From: an uncultured Eisenbergiella sp.
Lineage (GTDB): Bacteria; Bacillota; Clostridia; Lachnospirales; Lachnospiraceae
DNA: 64,000 nt
NCBI GenBank assembly: GCA_947598825.1
Contig: CANQFM010000008.1
Coordinates: 1-64,000, forward strand
Direction: 5' to 3'
Notes under the pieces: generated by a model
The model's input: the letters and a program-made list of their open reading frames with translations, nothing else
Told to the model about the DNA's origin: nothing
Databases searched by the model: none
Position numbers and translations under genes: made by a program
In this document: positions 33,643-42,994 of the stretch, one piece after another
Numbering within the stretch: the stretch's first letter is position 1
Layout of the letters: each line of letters begins with the position of its first letter

Positions 33643-34272
33643 ATGATCAAAGGAGAGATCCTCGGAGAATGGATCGGGCAGCTTGCTTCAAAAGCGCCTA
33701 CGCCGGGAGGCGGCGGCGCCAGCGCCCTGGCCGGCGCCCTGGGAACCGCTCTGGGACAGATGGTGGCCAACCTGACCGTCGGCAAAAAGCGCTATGCAGA
33801 CGCAGAGGGCGAGGTCCGGGAAAGCCTGGCGAAGCTGGAAGAGCTGCAGGAGGAACTGCTGCGCCTGGCAGATCGGGACGCAGAAGTGTTTTCCCCGCTG
33901 GCGCAGGCATACCGGCTGCCGGAGGACACCGAAGCAGAACGGGCCAGGAAGGAAAGCGTCCTGCAGGAATGCCTGATCGATGCCAGCAAGGCGCCTCTTG
34001 CGGTGATGGAAAAAGCGTTCCAGGCCCTGGATGCCCTGGATCTGCTGGAAGAGAAGGGCAGCCGCATGGCGGCCTCCGACGTGGGCGTAGCGGCCCAGTT
34101 CGTCCGCACTGCCCTGACCGGCGCCGTGATGAACGTCTATATCAACACGAAATCCATGAAAGACCGCCAAAGGGCGGAGGCGTTCAACGAAAAGGCGGAT
34201 CGTTTGCTTTTAGAGGGAGCGCGGCGGGCGGACGAAATTTACGACCGGGTGCTGCATAAGCTGCGCAGTTGA
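33643..34272 (+). CDS. fchA: Formiminotetrahydrofolate cyclodeaminase/cyclohydrolase family protein
   Basis: 209 residues. All-helical folate enzyme family; the N-terminal segment APTPGGGGASALAGALGTAL (residues about 15-34) is the conserved folate-binding loop. Produces 5,10-methenyl-THF from formimino- or formyl-THF. It lies 16 nt upstream of folD, the next pathway enzyme. AAAGGAGGAG precedes the ATG. Confidence 0.9.
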   Translation: MIKGEILGEWIGQLASKAPTPGGGGASALAGALGTALGQMVANLTVGKKRYADAEGEVRESLAKLEELQEELLRLADRDAEVFSPLAQAYRLPEDTEAERARKESVLQECLIDASKAPLAVMEKAFQALDALDLLEEKGSRMAASDVGVAAQFVRTALTGAVMNVYINTKSMKDRQRAEAFNEKADRLLLEGARRADEIYDRVLHKLRS

Positions 34273-34288
34273 AAGGATGGGACCAGGT

Positions 34289-35137
34289 ATGATCGAGTTA
34301 AGAGGGCCGGAGGTTTCTAAAAAAATAAAGGAACAGGTACAGGCCGCCCTGTCGGCCTATGATGGGCCGGTTCCGAAGCTTGCCATCGTCCGCGTGGGGG
34401 AAAAGCCCGATGATCTTTCCTATGAGCGGGGAGCGAAAAAGAAGCTGGAAAGCTTCGGGCTAATGGCAGAGTCCTACGCTTATCCGGAAGAGATCGGCGA
34501 CGATGAGTTTTACAGGGCGTTTTGCAAGATCAACGACGATCCCGAGGTGGCCGGCATCCTTTTGCTCATGCCTCTGCCGTCCCAGATCCGGACTGAGAGG
34601 ATCCGGGAGCGGATCGATCCGGACAAGGACGTGGACGGGATCTCCCCGGTCAATATGGCGAAGGTTTTTGCCGGTAATCCGGAGGGCTTTGCTCCCTGTA
34701 CGGCGGAGGCGGTGGTGCAGATCCTGAAGCAGAACGAGATCGAACTTACGGGACAGCGGGTGACCGTGGTGGGCCGCAGCCTGGTGGTGGGCAGGCCCCT
34801 GTCCATGCTTTTGTTAAAGGAAAACGCGACGGTGACGGTCTGCCATACCCGTACCAGGGAACTGGAAAAGGTCTGCCGGGAAGCGGATATCCTGGTGGCC
34901 TGCGCCGGTCAGAAGCGGATGATCACCAAAGCCTATGTCAAAAAACAGGCGGTCGTGGTGGACGTGGGCATCCATGCGGAGGAAAACGGAACGCTCTGCG
35001 GCGACGTGGCCTATGAGGACATTCTGGATACCGCGTCCATGGCCACTCCGGTGCCCGGCGGGGTGGGCAGCGTGACCACGGCGGTGCTGGCCGGGCATCT
35101 GATGCAGGCGGCGCTGCGCCAAAACAAGACGAGATGA
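34289..35137 (+). CDS. folD: Bifunctional methylene-THF dehydrogenase/methenyl-THF cyclohydrolase (FolD)
   Basis: 282 residues. Interconverts 5,10-methylene-THF, methenyl-THF and 10-formyl-THF. Motifs: the substrate loop DDLSYERGAKKKLESFG with the catalytic Lys, LLMPLPSQI, DKDVDGISPVNMAKVFAG, and NADP loop VVGRSLVVGRPLSMLLL, then TPVPGGVGSVTTAVL. I start at ATG 34289 (GAAAGGA at 11 nt); an ATG at 34277 would lie on top of that site. The stop overlaps the start of the apbE fusion by 4 nt. Confidence 0.94.
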   Translation: MIELRGPEVSKKIKEQVQAALSAYDGPVPKLAIVRVGEKPDDLSYERGAKKKLESFGLMAESYAYPEEIGDDEFYRAFCKINDDPEVAGILLLMPLPSQIRTERIRERIDPDKDVDGISPVNMAKVFAGNPEGFAPCTAEAVVQILKQNEIELTGQRVTVVGRSLVVGRPLSMLLLKENATVTVCHTRTRELEKVCREADILVACAGQKRMITKAYVKKQAVVVDVGIHAEENGTLCGDVAYEDILDTASMATPVPGGVGSVTTAVLAGHLMQAALRQNKTR

Positions 35138-38100
35138 CGGCACAAAAACAGCCTCTGCCTTCCAAAACACACCGGGCAGGCGGAAGGCTGCTGCCGGTAC
35201 TGCTTTGCCTGGCTCTGCTGGCAGGGGCGGTTTGGCTCGCAGGGATCCAAAAAGGCCAAAAAGCCTATCAGACTTCTTTTTTTACGATGGATACCTATGC
35301 CACCCTTACCGTGTACGGGCCGGACAGAGAGGCGCTTGCCGAACAGGCGCAAAAGGGACTGGAATCTATGGAGGGGCTTTGGTCGGTGACGGATCCGGGC
35401 AGCGAGATCTATCGGATCGATCATGCCGCAGGAGAAACGGAATCGGTGAGCGCAGAAACGGCGGAGCTGCTCGCCTTTGCTTTCAAGATGGCGGAGCGGA
35501 CCGAGGGCGCTTTTGATCCCACTTTGTATCCGGTCTTATGCGCCTGGGGCTTTACCACGGGACAAAACCGCATCCCGTCCCCGGAAGAACTGGAGGGCCT
35601 GCTGCAGCAGACGGGCTATGAAAGGGTCGATTTGCGCGAAGAAAAGGTATCTCTGCCCGACGGGATGATGCTGGATCTGGGAGGCGTGGCCAAGGGCTTT
35701 GCCGGACAGAAGACGGCCGTTTTTTTGCGGGAAAACGGCGTAACGAGCGCCCTTTTGGATATCGGCGGCAATGTGCAGGCCATCGGCGCAAAGCCGGATA
35801 ACACCCCCTGGCAGGTGGGGCTTCGGGACCCGCTTTCCGACGGGGTGCTGGGGCGGCTGTCGGTGACCGATCAGGCTGTGGTCACCTCAGGCGCTTATGA
35901 GCGGTTTTTCATCGGGGAAGATAAAAAGCGTTACGGGCATATCCTGGATCCGTCCAGCGGGCAGCCGGTGGACAACGATCTGTTGTCCGTTACAGTGATC
36001 GCGCCGGACGGCGGGTTTTGCGACGCCCTTTCCACGGCGCTGTTCGTGATGGGAGCAGATAAGGCGGTATCCCACTGGCGGCAGTACCGGGACTTCGATC
36101 TGATCCTGGTCACGAAGGAACAGGAGATCTGGCTGACCCCCGGGGCGAAGGCGGCCTTTTCTCTGGCGCAGGGCCAGGAGGGCTGGAAGCTTAAAGAGAT
36201 CTCCGAAGGCGAAACGGCGGCAGGGACAAACGGGGAAAGTATCGCCTGTCAGGCCGGGGATCTGTTCGCCCGTCTGGAGGGGTACACGACGGACTCCCCC
36301 TCTTTCAGCGCCCGGATCGACATTTCGGACTATTGGGGAAAGGAAGTTTCTTATGGCGAATGGGAAACGGAGCTGACGTTTGGCGGAGACGCTAAGATCG
36401 AGCGGCGTTCCTATCCTTCCCTGACGGAAATGCAGGAGGCGTTAGACGGCGGGGAGCGGGCAGACAGAGGGGCCGATTTGCAAACGGGGGCAGTCCGGCT
36501 GTTGTTCTGTTCCTTTCCCACGGCAGGGATCCACGCCCTGGATCTGTACCATGCGCTTTTAGAAAAGTACGCCTCCGATGAGCGGCCTGTCACAGCTTGC
36601 AGCGCGGACGGCGGGAACGCCTATTATTTTACTCAGGAAAAGACGGACGAAGAGGGACTGACGAAGCAGTCCTTTTGGGACGCCGGGATCAATCTCATCG
36701 TAAAGGACGGACGCGCCTACGCCCTTGCCCTCGCCTATGCCCCAAAAGAGATCGAAGAAGAGGAACTGCAACTGTATTTTCGCGCCTTTTACCGGCATTT
36801 TGCGGGCAATCTCTGGGGATGGGGGCTGGACGAGGAAAATTTGTACTGGATCGACCATGAAAGCCGTCTGACCCAAAAAGAGGATCCCCAGCGCAGCTTT
36901 CTGGAAGTGCGTAGGTTCGATCAAAACTGGGACGATACCCTCCTGGGGTACTTTGGATTGCTCAAAAGCGCCGAGTACCTGATCCCCCTGGACCATCGGA
37001 AACTGTCGGTTTCCTTTTCCCTGGAGGGAAAAGACGCGCCGGAGGCCGACTGCTATTCTCTGCTGAACGGCTACTGTATGGACGAACCCTATACCATGAC
37101 GGTGAAGGATGCGGCCAGCGGCGCGCTGCTGCAGGAAAAGAGCGTTTCTCTGTGCATCGAACTGCCGGATACGGTAGCGTTTACTGATCTGGACGGCGAC
37201 GGGTATTCGGATATGAAGATAGAGGCCCCCGTCCACGAAAGCGGGATGCGGGCGCAGATCACGGGGTACTCTGCGCCTTCTTATCTTTTGTGGGATCCGG
37301 AACAGAGCGAATTTGTATCCAGGACAAAAAAGGAAGTGGAAAACAGCCTCCTGGCAAACCGAAATGGCCTGACCCAGGAGGAACAGGCCCTGAAAAGCCA
37401 GCGGGAAAGGCCCGATCCCTTTGCGCCGGCATCGTGTCTGCCGGCGGGAGCTGACCCGGAGGCGTATATCCGAATCGCCGCCGATAGGCCCAGGGCATAT
37501 ACCGTACAAAAAGGGGACAGCCTGTGGCGCATCAGCCGGGACTGCTACGGAAACGGGGCTTTGTGGAAAAGGATCATCCGGGAAACGGGGGCGTCACAGG
37601 ATCCGAATCCGCTTATGACCGGGGAGACGGTCTATCTGCCGGAGATTTTATATATCCGTAAGGATCCCTTTTCCCGGGGCGGCCTGCGGTCGGAGGGCAG
37701 CTTCTCCATCGAGATACCGGACGGGTTTTCCCATCACTTCCTGGCGCCGGACAATGTCAGGTATCTTGCCTATGAGGAAGAAAACGTGATCTACACCCTG
37801 CCGGTGGAAAATCCGACGGGAGAGGATACGCTTGCCGACGATGCGCAATGGGCCGCGTTTCAGAGGGAGGCAGCCCGGTGCGCGGCAGAGCTTTGCCCCG
37901 GCCGGGTGTCCGATCTGCGTTTTGAAAAATACTGTATGGAGGACGGCGGCAATCTGTACGGCTACTCCTTTTTCTATGATGCCGGGGAGCAGACCATAGA
38001 ATATGCGGATTATTTCCGGCTGGGCAGGGACAACATGGCGGAAGTGATCGGGGTGCGCAGGCAGGAGCCAAACGAGGTGCTGCGCAACACGGCACGCTAC

Positions 38101-38244
38101 ATGGCGGCCAGCTTTACGGACTACGGCGGCAGGCCGGGGATGGGCTGGGGAGAGGATGCCGGACCGAACACGGGGGCTGAGGAGTGGGATTACCCCTATC
38201 TGCACAATCTATTTTCCATCGCCAGGCAGCAGTTTGGGGGGTAA
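35134..38244 (+). CDS. Membrane-anchored ApbE (FAD:protein FMN transferase) fused to LysM and unknown domains
   Basis: 1036 residues, three times the size of normal ApbE. Residues 18-37 are a single membrane/signal segment without a lipobox Cys. Residues 45-345 are a complete flavin transferase: DPTLYPVLCAWGF, DLGGVAKGFAGQK at 181-193, LDIGGNVQAIG, HILDPSSGQPVDND at 269-282 and DALSTALFVMG. Residues about 350-785 match no family I know. Residues 788-836 are a LysM domain (YTVQKGDSLWRISRDCYGNG, VYLPE), then a 200-residue unknown end. It probably flavinylates exported proteins while gripping peptidoglycan. It is coupled to folD by ATGA. Confidence 0.85.
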   Translation: MTAQKQPLPSKTHRAGGRLLPVLLCLALLAGAVWLAGIQKGQKAYQTSFFTMDTYATLTVYGPDREALAEQAQKGLESMEGLWSVTDPGSEIYRIDHAAGETESVSAETAELLAFAFKMAERTEGAFDPTLYPVLCAWGFTTGQNRIPSPEELEGLLQQTGYERVDLREEKVSLPDGMMLDLGGVAKGFAGQKTAVFLRENGVTSALLDIGGNVQAIGAKPDNTPWQVGLRDPLSDGVLGRLSVTDQAVVTSGAYERFFIGEDKKRYGHILDPSSGQPVDNDLLSVTVIAPDGGFCDALSTALFVMGADKAVSHWRQYRDFDLILVTKEQEIWLTPGAKAAFSLAQGQEGWKLKEISEGETAAGTNGESIACQAGDLFARLEGYTTDSPSFSARIDISDYWGKEVSYGEWETELTFGGDAKIERRSYPSLTEMQEALDGGERADRGADLQTGAVRLLFCSFPTAGIHALDLYHALLEKYASDERPVTACSADGGNAYYFTQEKTDEEGLTKQSFWDAGINLIVKDGRAYALALAYAPKEIEEEELQLYFRAFYRHFAGNLWGWGLDEENLYWIDHESRLTQKEDPQRSFLEVRRFDQNWDDTLLGYFGLLKSAEYLIPLDHRKLSVSFSLEGKDAPEADCYSLLNGYCMDEPYTMTVKDAASGALLQEKSVSLCIELPDTVAFTDLDGDGYSDMKIEAPVHESGMRAQITGYSAPSYLLWDPEQSEFVSRTKKEVENSLLANRNGLTQEEQALKSQRERPDPFAPASCLPAGADPEAYIRIAADRPRAYTVQKGDSLWRISRDCYGNGALWKRIIRETGASQDPNPLMTGETVYLPEILYIRKDPFSRGGLRSEGSFSIEIPDGFSHHFLAPDNVRYLAYEEENVIYTLPVENPTGEDTLADDAQWAAFQREAARCAAELCPGRVSDLRFEKYCMEDGGNLYGYSFFYDAGEQTIEYADYFRLGRDNMAEVIGVRRQEPNEVLRNTARYMAASFTDYGGRPGMGWGEDAGPNTGAEEWDYPYLHNLFSIARQQFGG

Positions 38245-38279
38245 AAGGAGGCGCCCCAAAATTTATCCTTGATCAAATC

Positions 38280-38489
38280 TTATCTGATCGGATGGGTGTC
38301 ATCATAAACATACGCTGTCTCCAGAAATTCATCCGGATCCACATTATCAAAATGCTCGCGCTGCCACTTTGTATAATCAAAGCTTTCACGCAATATCACA
38401 GAAATAAAATGTTCAGCTTCCACAACGCCTAATTTTTCTACCAGGCAGGCCATCCCTTTATCCATAATTTCGGCTGTATTGTATCTCAT
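38280..38489 (-). CDS. Small hypothetical acidic protein
   Basis: 69 residues starting MRYNTAEIMDKGMACLVEKLG and ending DPDEFLETAYVYDDTHPIR; GGAGGAG lies 6 nt before the ATG at 38489, which strongly supports translation. I do not recognise a characterised family; small proteins of this make-up (EHFISVILRESFDYTKWQRE) occur as antitoxin-like orphans, but no partner gene is next to it. It converges with the apbE fusion gene. Confidence 0.65.
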   Translation of the reverse strand: MRYNTAEIMDKGMACLVEKLGVVEAEHFISVILRESFDYTKWQREHFDNVDPDEFLETAYVYDDTHPIR

Positions 38490-38862
38490 ATCTGCTCCTC
38501 CAGTCTTCTCACAAATCAATATTATACTCAGAAGTAACTCATTTCTCAACATTATTTTTCTATTGGGCGCTGCCTCCATCAAGGTAACGCCGCATTCGTT
38601 GTTTTTCAGGAAATACGGATTTCAGAAGAAGAGATTACCGTCTTTTTGAAACAATCCTCCTAAACCGACGCGCCCAGGATGGGCCGATTTGTGCAAAAAA
38701 ATGGTTTTTTGAAAGGGCGGGGCCTTATCAGCTATAAAAACATAACAATTTGCGCAATAACAAAGGGAAATTCTGTTGTTTTTTGTTGCGTTCAAAAGGT
38801 GTCAAGAGTATAATAACCATATATGGTTTAACCAAAACCGCGGACATAAGAGGGAATTGACT
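38490..38862 (+). promoter_or_regulatory. Promoter region of the type IV pilus locus
   Basis: A 373-bp gap without a gene, AT-rich. Near its end are -35 TTGCGT (38786-38791), a 17-bp spacer and a perfect -10 TATAAT (38809-38814). The perfect 14-bp palindrome AACCATATATGGTT (38815-38828) covers the expected transcription start and is a candidate operator. Nothing else recognisable is seen. Confidence 0.7.
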
Positions 38863-40551
38863 ATGGCATATATGAGGCTGGGAGATCTGCTCACCTCGGT
38901 GGGGCTGATCACGGAAGAGCAGTTGGAACGCGCCCTGGCGGTTCAAAAGGAAAATCACAAACGGCTGGGCGCCGTTCTCATCGAAGAAGGCATCATCAGC
39001 GAACAGCACCTCATCGAAACGCTGGAACTGCAGTTGGGCATCGATTTTATCGACTTGAGCAAGGTACATATTCCGATCGATCTGGCCCAGTTAGTTCCCA
39101 AAAGCATTGCCCGGCGTCACAGCGTCGTGCCTGTGAAGCTGGTGAAGGACGAACTGGTTCTGGCCATGGCCGACCCGCTGAATTTCGTAGCGATCGAGGA
39201 CGTCCGCGCCGCCACCCGCAAACGGGTGACGCCCAGGATCGCCACCGTCGCGGCGGTGGATCGGGCTATCGCCACCCTGTACGGCAACGAAAACGCCGCC
39301 AGAGCCATCGAAGAGATGCGCTGGGAGGCGGGCCAGGGGGAGAACGTCCCGGTTCCCGTTGCCGAAGATCTGGAAGACGATACCCAGACCGCCCCTACGG
39401 TGCGGCTGGTCAATTCTATCATCGAGCGGGCCGCCGCCGAAAGGGCAAGCGACATCCACCTGGAGCCGCGCAGCGGAGAGCTGGCGGTGCGGATGCGGAT
39501 CGACGGCCTGCTGCGGCCCATCCTTACCGTGCCGAGGGAACACCAGAGCGCGGTGATCTCCCGTCTGAAAGTCATGGGAGGCATGGACGTGTCGGAACGC
39601 CGGGTGCCTCAGGACGGCCGGGCCAACGTGCGGGTCAAGGGCCGGGACATCGATCTGCGTCTGTCCACCCTGCCCACCATCTACGGGGAAAAAGTAGCCG
39701 TTCGTCTGCTGGACAAATCCGCCCAGCTTCTGGACGCCGACGCCATCGGCCTGACGGGGGAGAACCTTCGCCGCTACCGCGCCCTGATCGAAAATGCCAA
39801 CGGCATGGTGCTGATCGTAGGTCCTACCGGTTCCGGCAAATCTTCCACTATGTATACGATGATCCGTTCTTTAAACCGCGATGAAGTCAACCTGGTCACC
39901 CTGGAGGATCCGGTAGAGTATGACCTGGACGGCGTCAATCAGGTACAGATCAATGAAAAAACCGGCATGACCTTTGCGAGCGGCCTGCGTTCCATTCTGC
40001 GCCAGGATCCGGACATCATCGCCGTCGGCGAGATCCGGGACGGCGAGACGGCCGAGATCGCCATGCGCTCCGCCATCACCGGGCATCTGGTCCTTTCCAC
40101 CGTACATACCAACGACGCCATTTCCTCTCTGGATCGTTTGCTGGATATCGGCGTAGAACCTTACATCATCGCCGAAGCCTTAAAAGGCATCATTTCCCAG
40201 CGGCTGGTGCGGCGGGTCTGCCCCGAATGCAGGGAAAGCTATCATCCCGACGCGGAGGAACTGGCCCGGCTGGGCATGAAGGAGGACGCGGACGTCACCT
40301 TTTACCGGGGACGGGGCTGCGCCCATTGCTATCACACCGGATATCGGGGACGGATCGGCGTGTTTGAGATCCTGATGCTGGACCGCAACGTCAAACGGGC
40401 CATCGCCGAGGGCCGCCACCGGGTGGAGATCACCCAGGGGCTGAACCGGGAACACTATATTTCCATGGCGGAAGAGGCCCGGCGGCTGGTGCTGGAGGGC
40501 GTCACCTCTTCCGAGGAGGCCGTGCGCATCCTCAATTCCACCGTTGACTGA
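38863..40551 (+). CDS. pilB: Type IV pilus assembly ATPase (PilB/GspE)
   Basis: 562 residues. Drives pilus polymerisation from the cytoplasm. An N-terminal MshEN domain (residues 1-150; LGDLLTSVGLITEEQLERAL, RLGAVLIEEGIISEQHLIE) is the type that can bind c-di-GMP or dock the platform. The motor domain has Walker A GPTGSGKSST, Asp box LEDPVEYDL, Walker B DPDIIAVGEIRD, His box VHTNDA, and a C4 zinc motif CPEC..CAHC. ATG 38863 has AAGAGGGA upstream; the frame is open earlier, but over promoter sequence. Confidence 0.94.
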   Translation: MAYMRLGDLLTSVGLITEEQLERALAVQKENHKRLGAVLIEEGIISEQHLIETLELQLGIDFIDLSKVHIPIDLAQLVPKSIARRHSVVPVKLVKDELVLAMADPLNFVAIEDVRAATRKRVTPRIATVAAVDRAIATLYGNENAARAIEEMRWEAGQGENVPVPVAEDLEDDTQTAPTVRLVNSIIERAAAERASDIHLEPRSGELAVRMRIDGLLRPILTVPREHQSAVISRLKVMGGMDVSERRVPQDGRANVRVKGRDIDLRLSTLPTIYGEKVAVRLLDKSAQLLDADAIGLTGENLRRYRALIENANGMVLIVGPTGSGKSSTMYTMIRSLNRDEVNLVTLEDPVEYDLDGVNQVQINEKTGMTFASGLRSILRQDPDIIAVGEIRDGETAEIAMRSAITGHLVLSTVHTNDAISSLDRLLDIGVEPYIIAEALKGIISQRLVRRVCPECRESYHPDAEELARLGMKEDADVTFYRGRGCAHCYHTGYRGRIGVFEILMLDRNVKRAIAEGRHRVEITQGLNREHYISMAEEARRLVLEGVTSSEEAVRILNSTVD

Positions 40552-40600
40552 TGACGCCATAGATTTTTTGCCGGAACGAAACCAAAAGGAGGAAAACGCT

Positions 40601-41656
40601 TTGGCCCTGCCGCTTAACGATATTATTTCCCAGGCCCGCGCCCTGCGGGCGTCCGACGTGCATCTTGTCCGGGGGCTGCCCCCGCGGGTGCGCATCGACG
40701 GCGTGCTTCGGGATCTGCCCGACGCCCTGCCGCTGACGGAGGACGACTGTGAAGCATACGCCCGGCTGATGGCCGGAGAAGCCTACCCGGAAATGTCCCA
40801 GATCGGGGAACTGGATCTGGCCCTGCCTTTTCCCGGCGGGGTGCGCTGCCGCATCAATCTTTTCAGACAGCAGGGGGCCGTATCCGCCGCCATCCGTCTG
40901 CTGGCGGAATCCATTCCCGAACTGGACAGTCTCGGCCTGCCTCCCGCGGTGCAGGGCCTGCCCGATTTAAACCGGGGCATCGTCCTGGTCACCGGCGAGA
41001 CCGGCTCCGGCAAATCCACTACGCTGGCCGCGATGCTGGATCGGATCAATCACACCCAGGACGCGCACATCATCACCCTGGAAGATCCGATCGAATACAT
41101 ATACACTCCCGACCGCTGTATCGTCAATCAGCGGGAAGTGGGCACCGACACCCGCTGCTACGCCGACGGCCTGCGGGCCATTCTCCGGGAGGACCCGGAT
41201 GTGATCCTCATCGGCGAGATGCGGGATCTGGACACCATCGAGACGGCCCTCACCGCCGCCGAGACCGGCCATCTGGTTTTCGCCACGCTGCATACCAACT
41301 CCGCGCCGGAGGCCATAGACCGGATGGTAGACGTATTCCCTGAGGGACGGCAGAAGCAGATCCGTCTACAGTTGTCCACCACCCTCATGGCGGTACTCAG
41401 CCAGCAGCTTCTTCCCCGGCGGGAAAAGGGCAGGGTGGCAGCCTGTGAACTGATGATCGTCACCCCCGCCATCCGGAACCTGATCCGGGAGGGCAAGACC
41501 CCTCAGATCGCCTCCGCCCTGAGTACTTCCGCGGCGGAAGGCTCTATCACCATGGACAACAGCCTGATCGCCCTTTGCCGCCAGCGGGTCATTTCCGCTG
41601 AGACTGCCCGGCAGGCCGCCAGGGACGCCGAGTATGTCCGGCGCAGCATCCGCTGA
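40601..41656 (+). CDS. pilT: Twitching ATPase (PilT)
   Basis: 351 residues. Pilus retraction motor. Walker A GETGSGKSTT, LEDPIEYIY, Walker B DPDVILIGEMRDLDTIE and the C-terminal AIRNLIREGK, which corresponds to PilT's AIRNLIRE signature. I start at TTG 40601, preceded by AAAAGGAGGA at 7 nt; a TTG at 40544 inside the pilB end has no ribosome site. Its presence indicates retractile pili. Confidence 0.93.
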   Translation: MALPLNDIISQARALRASDVHLVRGLPPRVRIDGVLRDLPDALPLTEDDCEAYARLMAGEAYPEMSQIGELDLALPFPGGVRCRINLFRQQGAVSAAIRLLAESIPELDSLGLPPAVQGLPDLNRGIVLVTGETGSGKSTTLAAMLDRINHTQDAHIITLEDPIEYIYTPDRCIVNQREVGTDTRCYADGLRAILREDPDVILIGEMRDLDTIETALTAAETGHLVFATLHTNSAPEAIDRMVDVFPEGRQKQIRLQLSTTLMAVLSQQLLPRREKGRVAACELMIVTPAIRNLIREGKTPQIASALSTSAAEGSITMDNSLIALCRQRVISAETARQAARDAEYVRRSIR

Positions 41657-41688
41657 ACGCCGTTTCTTTTCGAGGGAGGGACTGACCT

Positions 41689-42906
41689 TTGACTACTTTT
41701 AAATACAGGGCACAGGCCGCCGACGGCTCCACTGTTTCCGGCGTGATCGAGGCCTACGACGAGTACGAAGCGGTGGAACAGCTCCACCGCAGCTTCCCCA
41801 TCGTGGAAAAGCTGACCCCCATCCAGGCAAAGCGCCATATCAACATCGATCTGACCGAACCGCTGTGGGTGGAGGATAAGACCCTTTCTCTGGTGGCCAG
41901 CCAGTTCGCCATCATGCTGCGGGCAGGGTTGCCCATGAGCCGGGTGGTGGAGCTGATTGCAGCCCAGACCACGGACCGGCTCATGCGCCGCATCCTCACC
42001 GCCTGCGCCTCCGATGTGGCCGCCGGTTATTCCCTGGCCCGCAGCCTGGAAAAGAACGGCCAAAAAATTCCCGCCGTATTCATCGAATCGGTGCGGGCGG
42101 GAGAGGAATCCGGTACGCTGGAGGAGTCCTTCGTGTCCCTGCAGGCATATTATGACAGGGCGCATAAGGTAAAAGCCAAGGTGCGTTCCGCCCTCACTTA
42201 CCCGATCGTGCTGCTGGTGCTGGCGGCCGTGGTCATCGGCATCGTCATGGTGGTGCTGGTGCCCGTGCTGATCCAGGTCCTGGGGAACATAGGGGATCTG
42301 CCCCTGCCCACCCGGATTTTGATCGCCATCAGCAATTTCTTCCAGAAGTTCTGGCCGCTGATGCTCATTTTGCTGGCGGCCGTTGGGATCGGGCTGTTTG
42401 GCTACGGGCGGACGGAGGACGGACGGATCAACCTGTCCAAAGTGCGCATGAAGCTGCCGATCCTGGGCCGTATCGCCCGGATGAACACCGCTTCCCAGTT
42501 CGCCAACACCGCCGCTACCCTGCTGGGGGCCGGTATGCCTGTGACCAAGGTAATAGATATCATCAGCCGGGTGCTGGATATGCGCTGCGTAGGCGTGGAG
42601 CTGGCCCGCCGCGTGGCCCGTCTGGAGTCCGGCCAATCCCTGGGCGAAGCCCTGGGCGACGTCCGCTATTTGCCCGATATGCTTTTGGAAATGGCGAAGG
42701 TGGGAGAGGAGTCCGGCTCGCTGGAAGATACCCTGCGCACCATCGGCGCTTTCTATGACGCGGAGGCGGAACGGGCTTCCGACCGCGCCCTGGGGATGCT
42801 GGAGCCTATGATCACCGTGATCATGGGCGTGGTGGTGGGCTTCATCGTCATTTCCATCTACATCCCTATCTTTACGATGTCCACCAGCATCGGAGGGGCG
42901 TTTTAA
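41689..42906 (+). CDS. pilC: Type IV pilus inner-membrane platform protein (PilC/GspF)
   Basis: 405 residues, beginning with TTG (TTFKYRAQAADGSTVSGVIEA). Two homologous GspF domains (VASQFAIMLRAGLPMSRVVELIA... and NTASQFANTAATLLGAGMPV) each followed by a helix pair in the membrane (LVLAAVVIGIVMVVLVPVLI; MLILLAAVGIGLFGY; and the C-terminal ITVIMGVVVGFIVISIYIPIF in part). Anchors the PilB/PilT motors. GAGGGAGG lies about 10 nt upstream. Confidence 0.93.
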   Translation: MTTFKYRAQAADGSTVSGVIEAYDEYEAVEQLHRSFPIVEKLTPIQAKRHINIDLTEPLWVEDKTLSLVASQFAIMLRAGLPMSRVVELIAAQTTDRLMRRILTACASDVAAGYSLARSLEKNGQKIPAVFIESVRAGEESGTLEESFVSLQAYYDRAHKVKAKVRSALTYPIVLLVLAAVVIGIVMVVLVPVLIQVLGNIGDLPLPTRILIAISNFFQKFWPLMLILLAAVGIGLFGYGRTEDGRINLSKVRMKLPILGRIARMNTASQFANTAATLLGAGMPVTKVIDIISRVLDMRCVGVELARRVARLESGQSLGEALGDVRYLPDMLLEMAKVGEESGSLEDTLRTIGAFYDAEAERASDRALGMLEPMITVIMGVVVGFIVISIYIPIFTMSTSIGGAF

Positions 42907-42994
42907 ATCAGGTTTCAAAGGCTGCTAGCAACCCGGCGGCTGTTGAAATAGATGGTTCTTTATGTTCTTATTCTGAAAAAGGAGGAGAGAAGAA

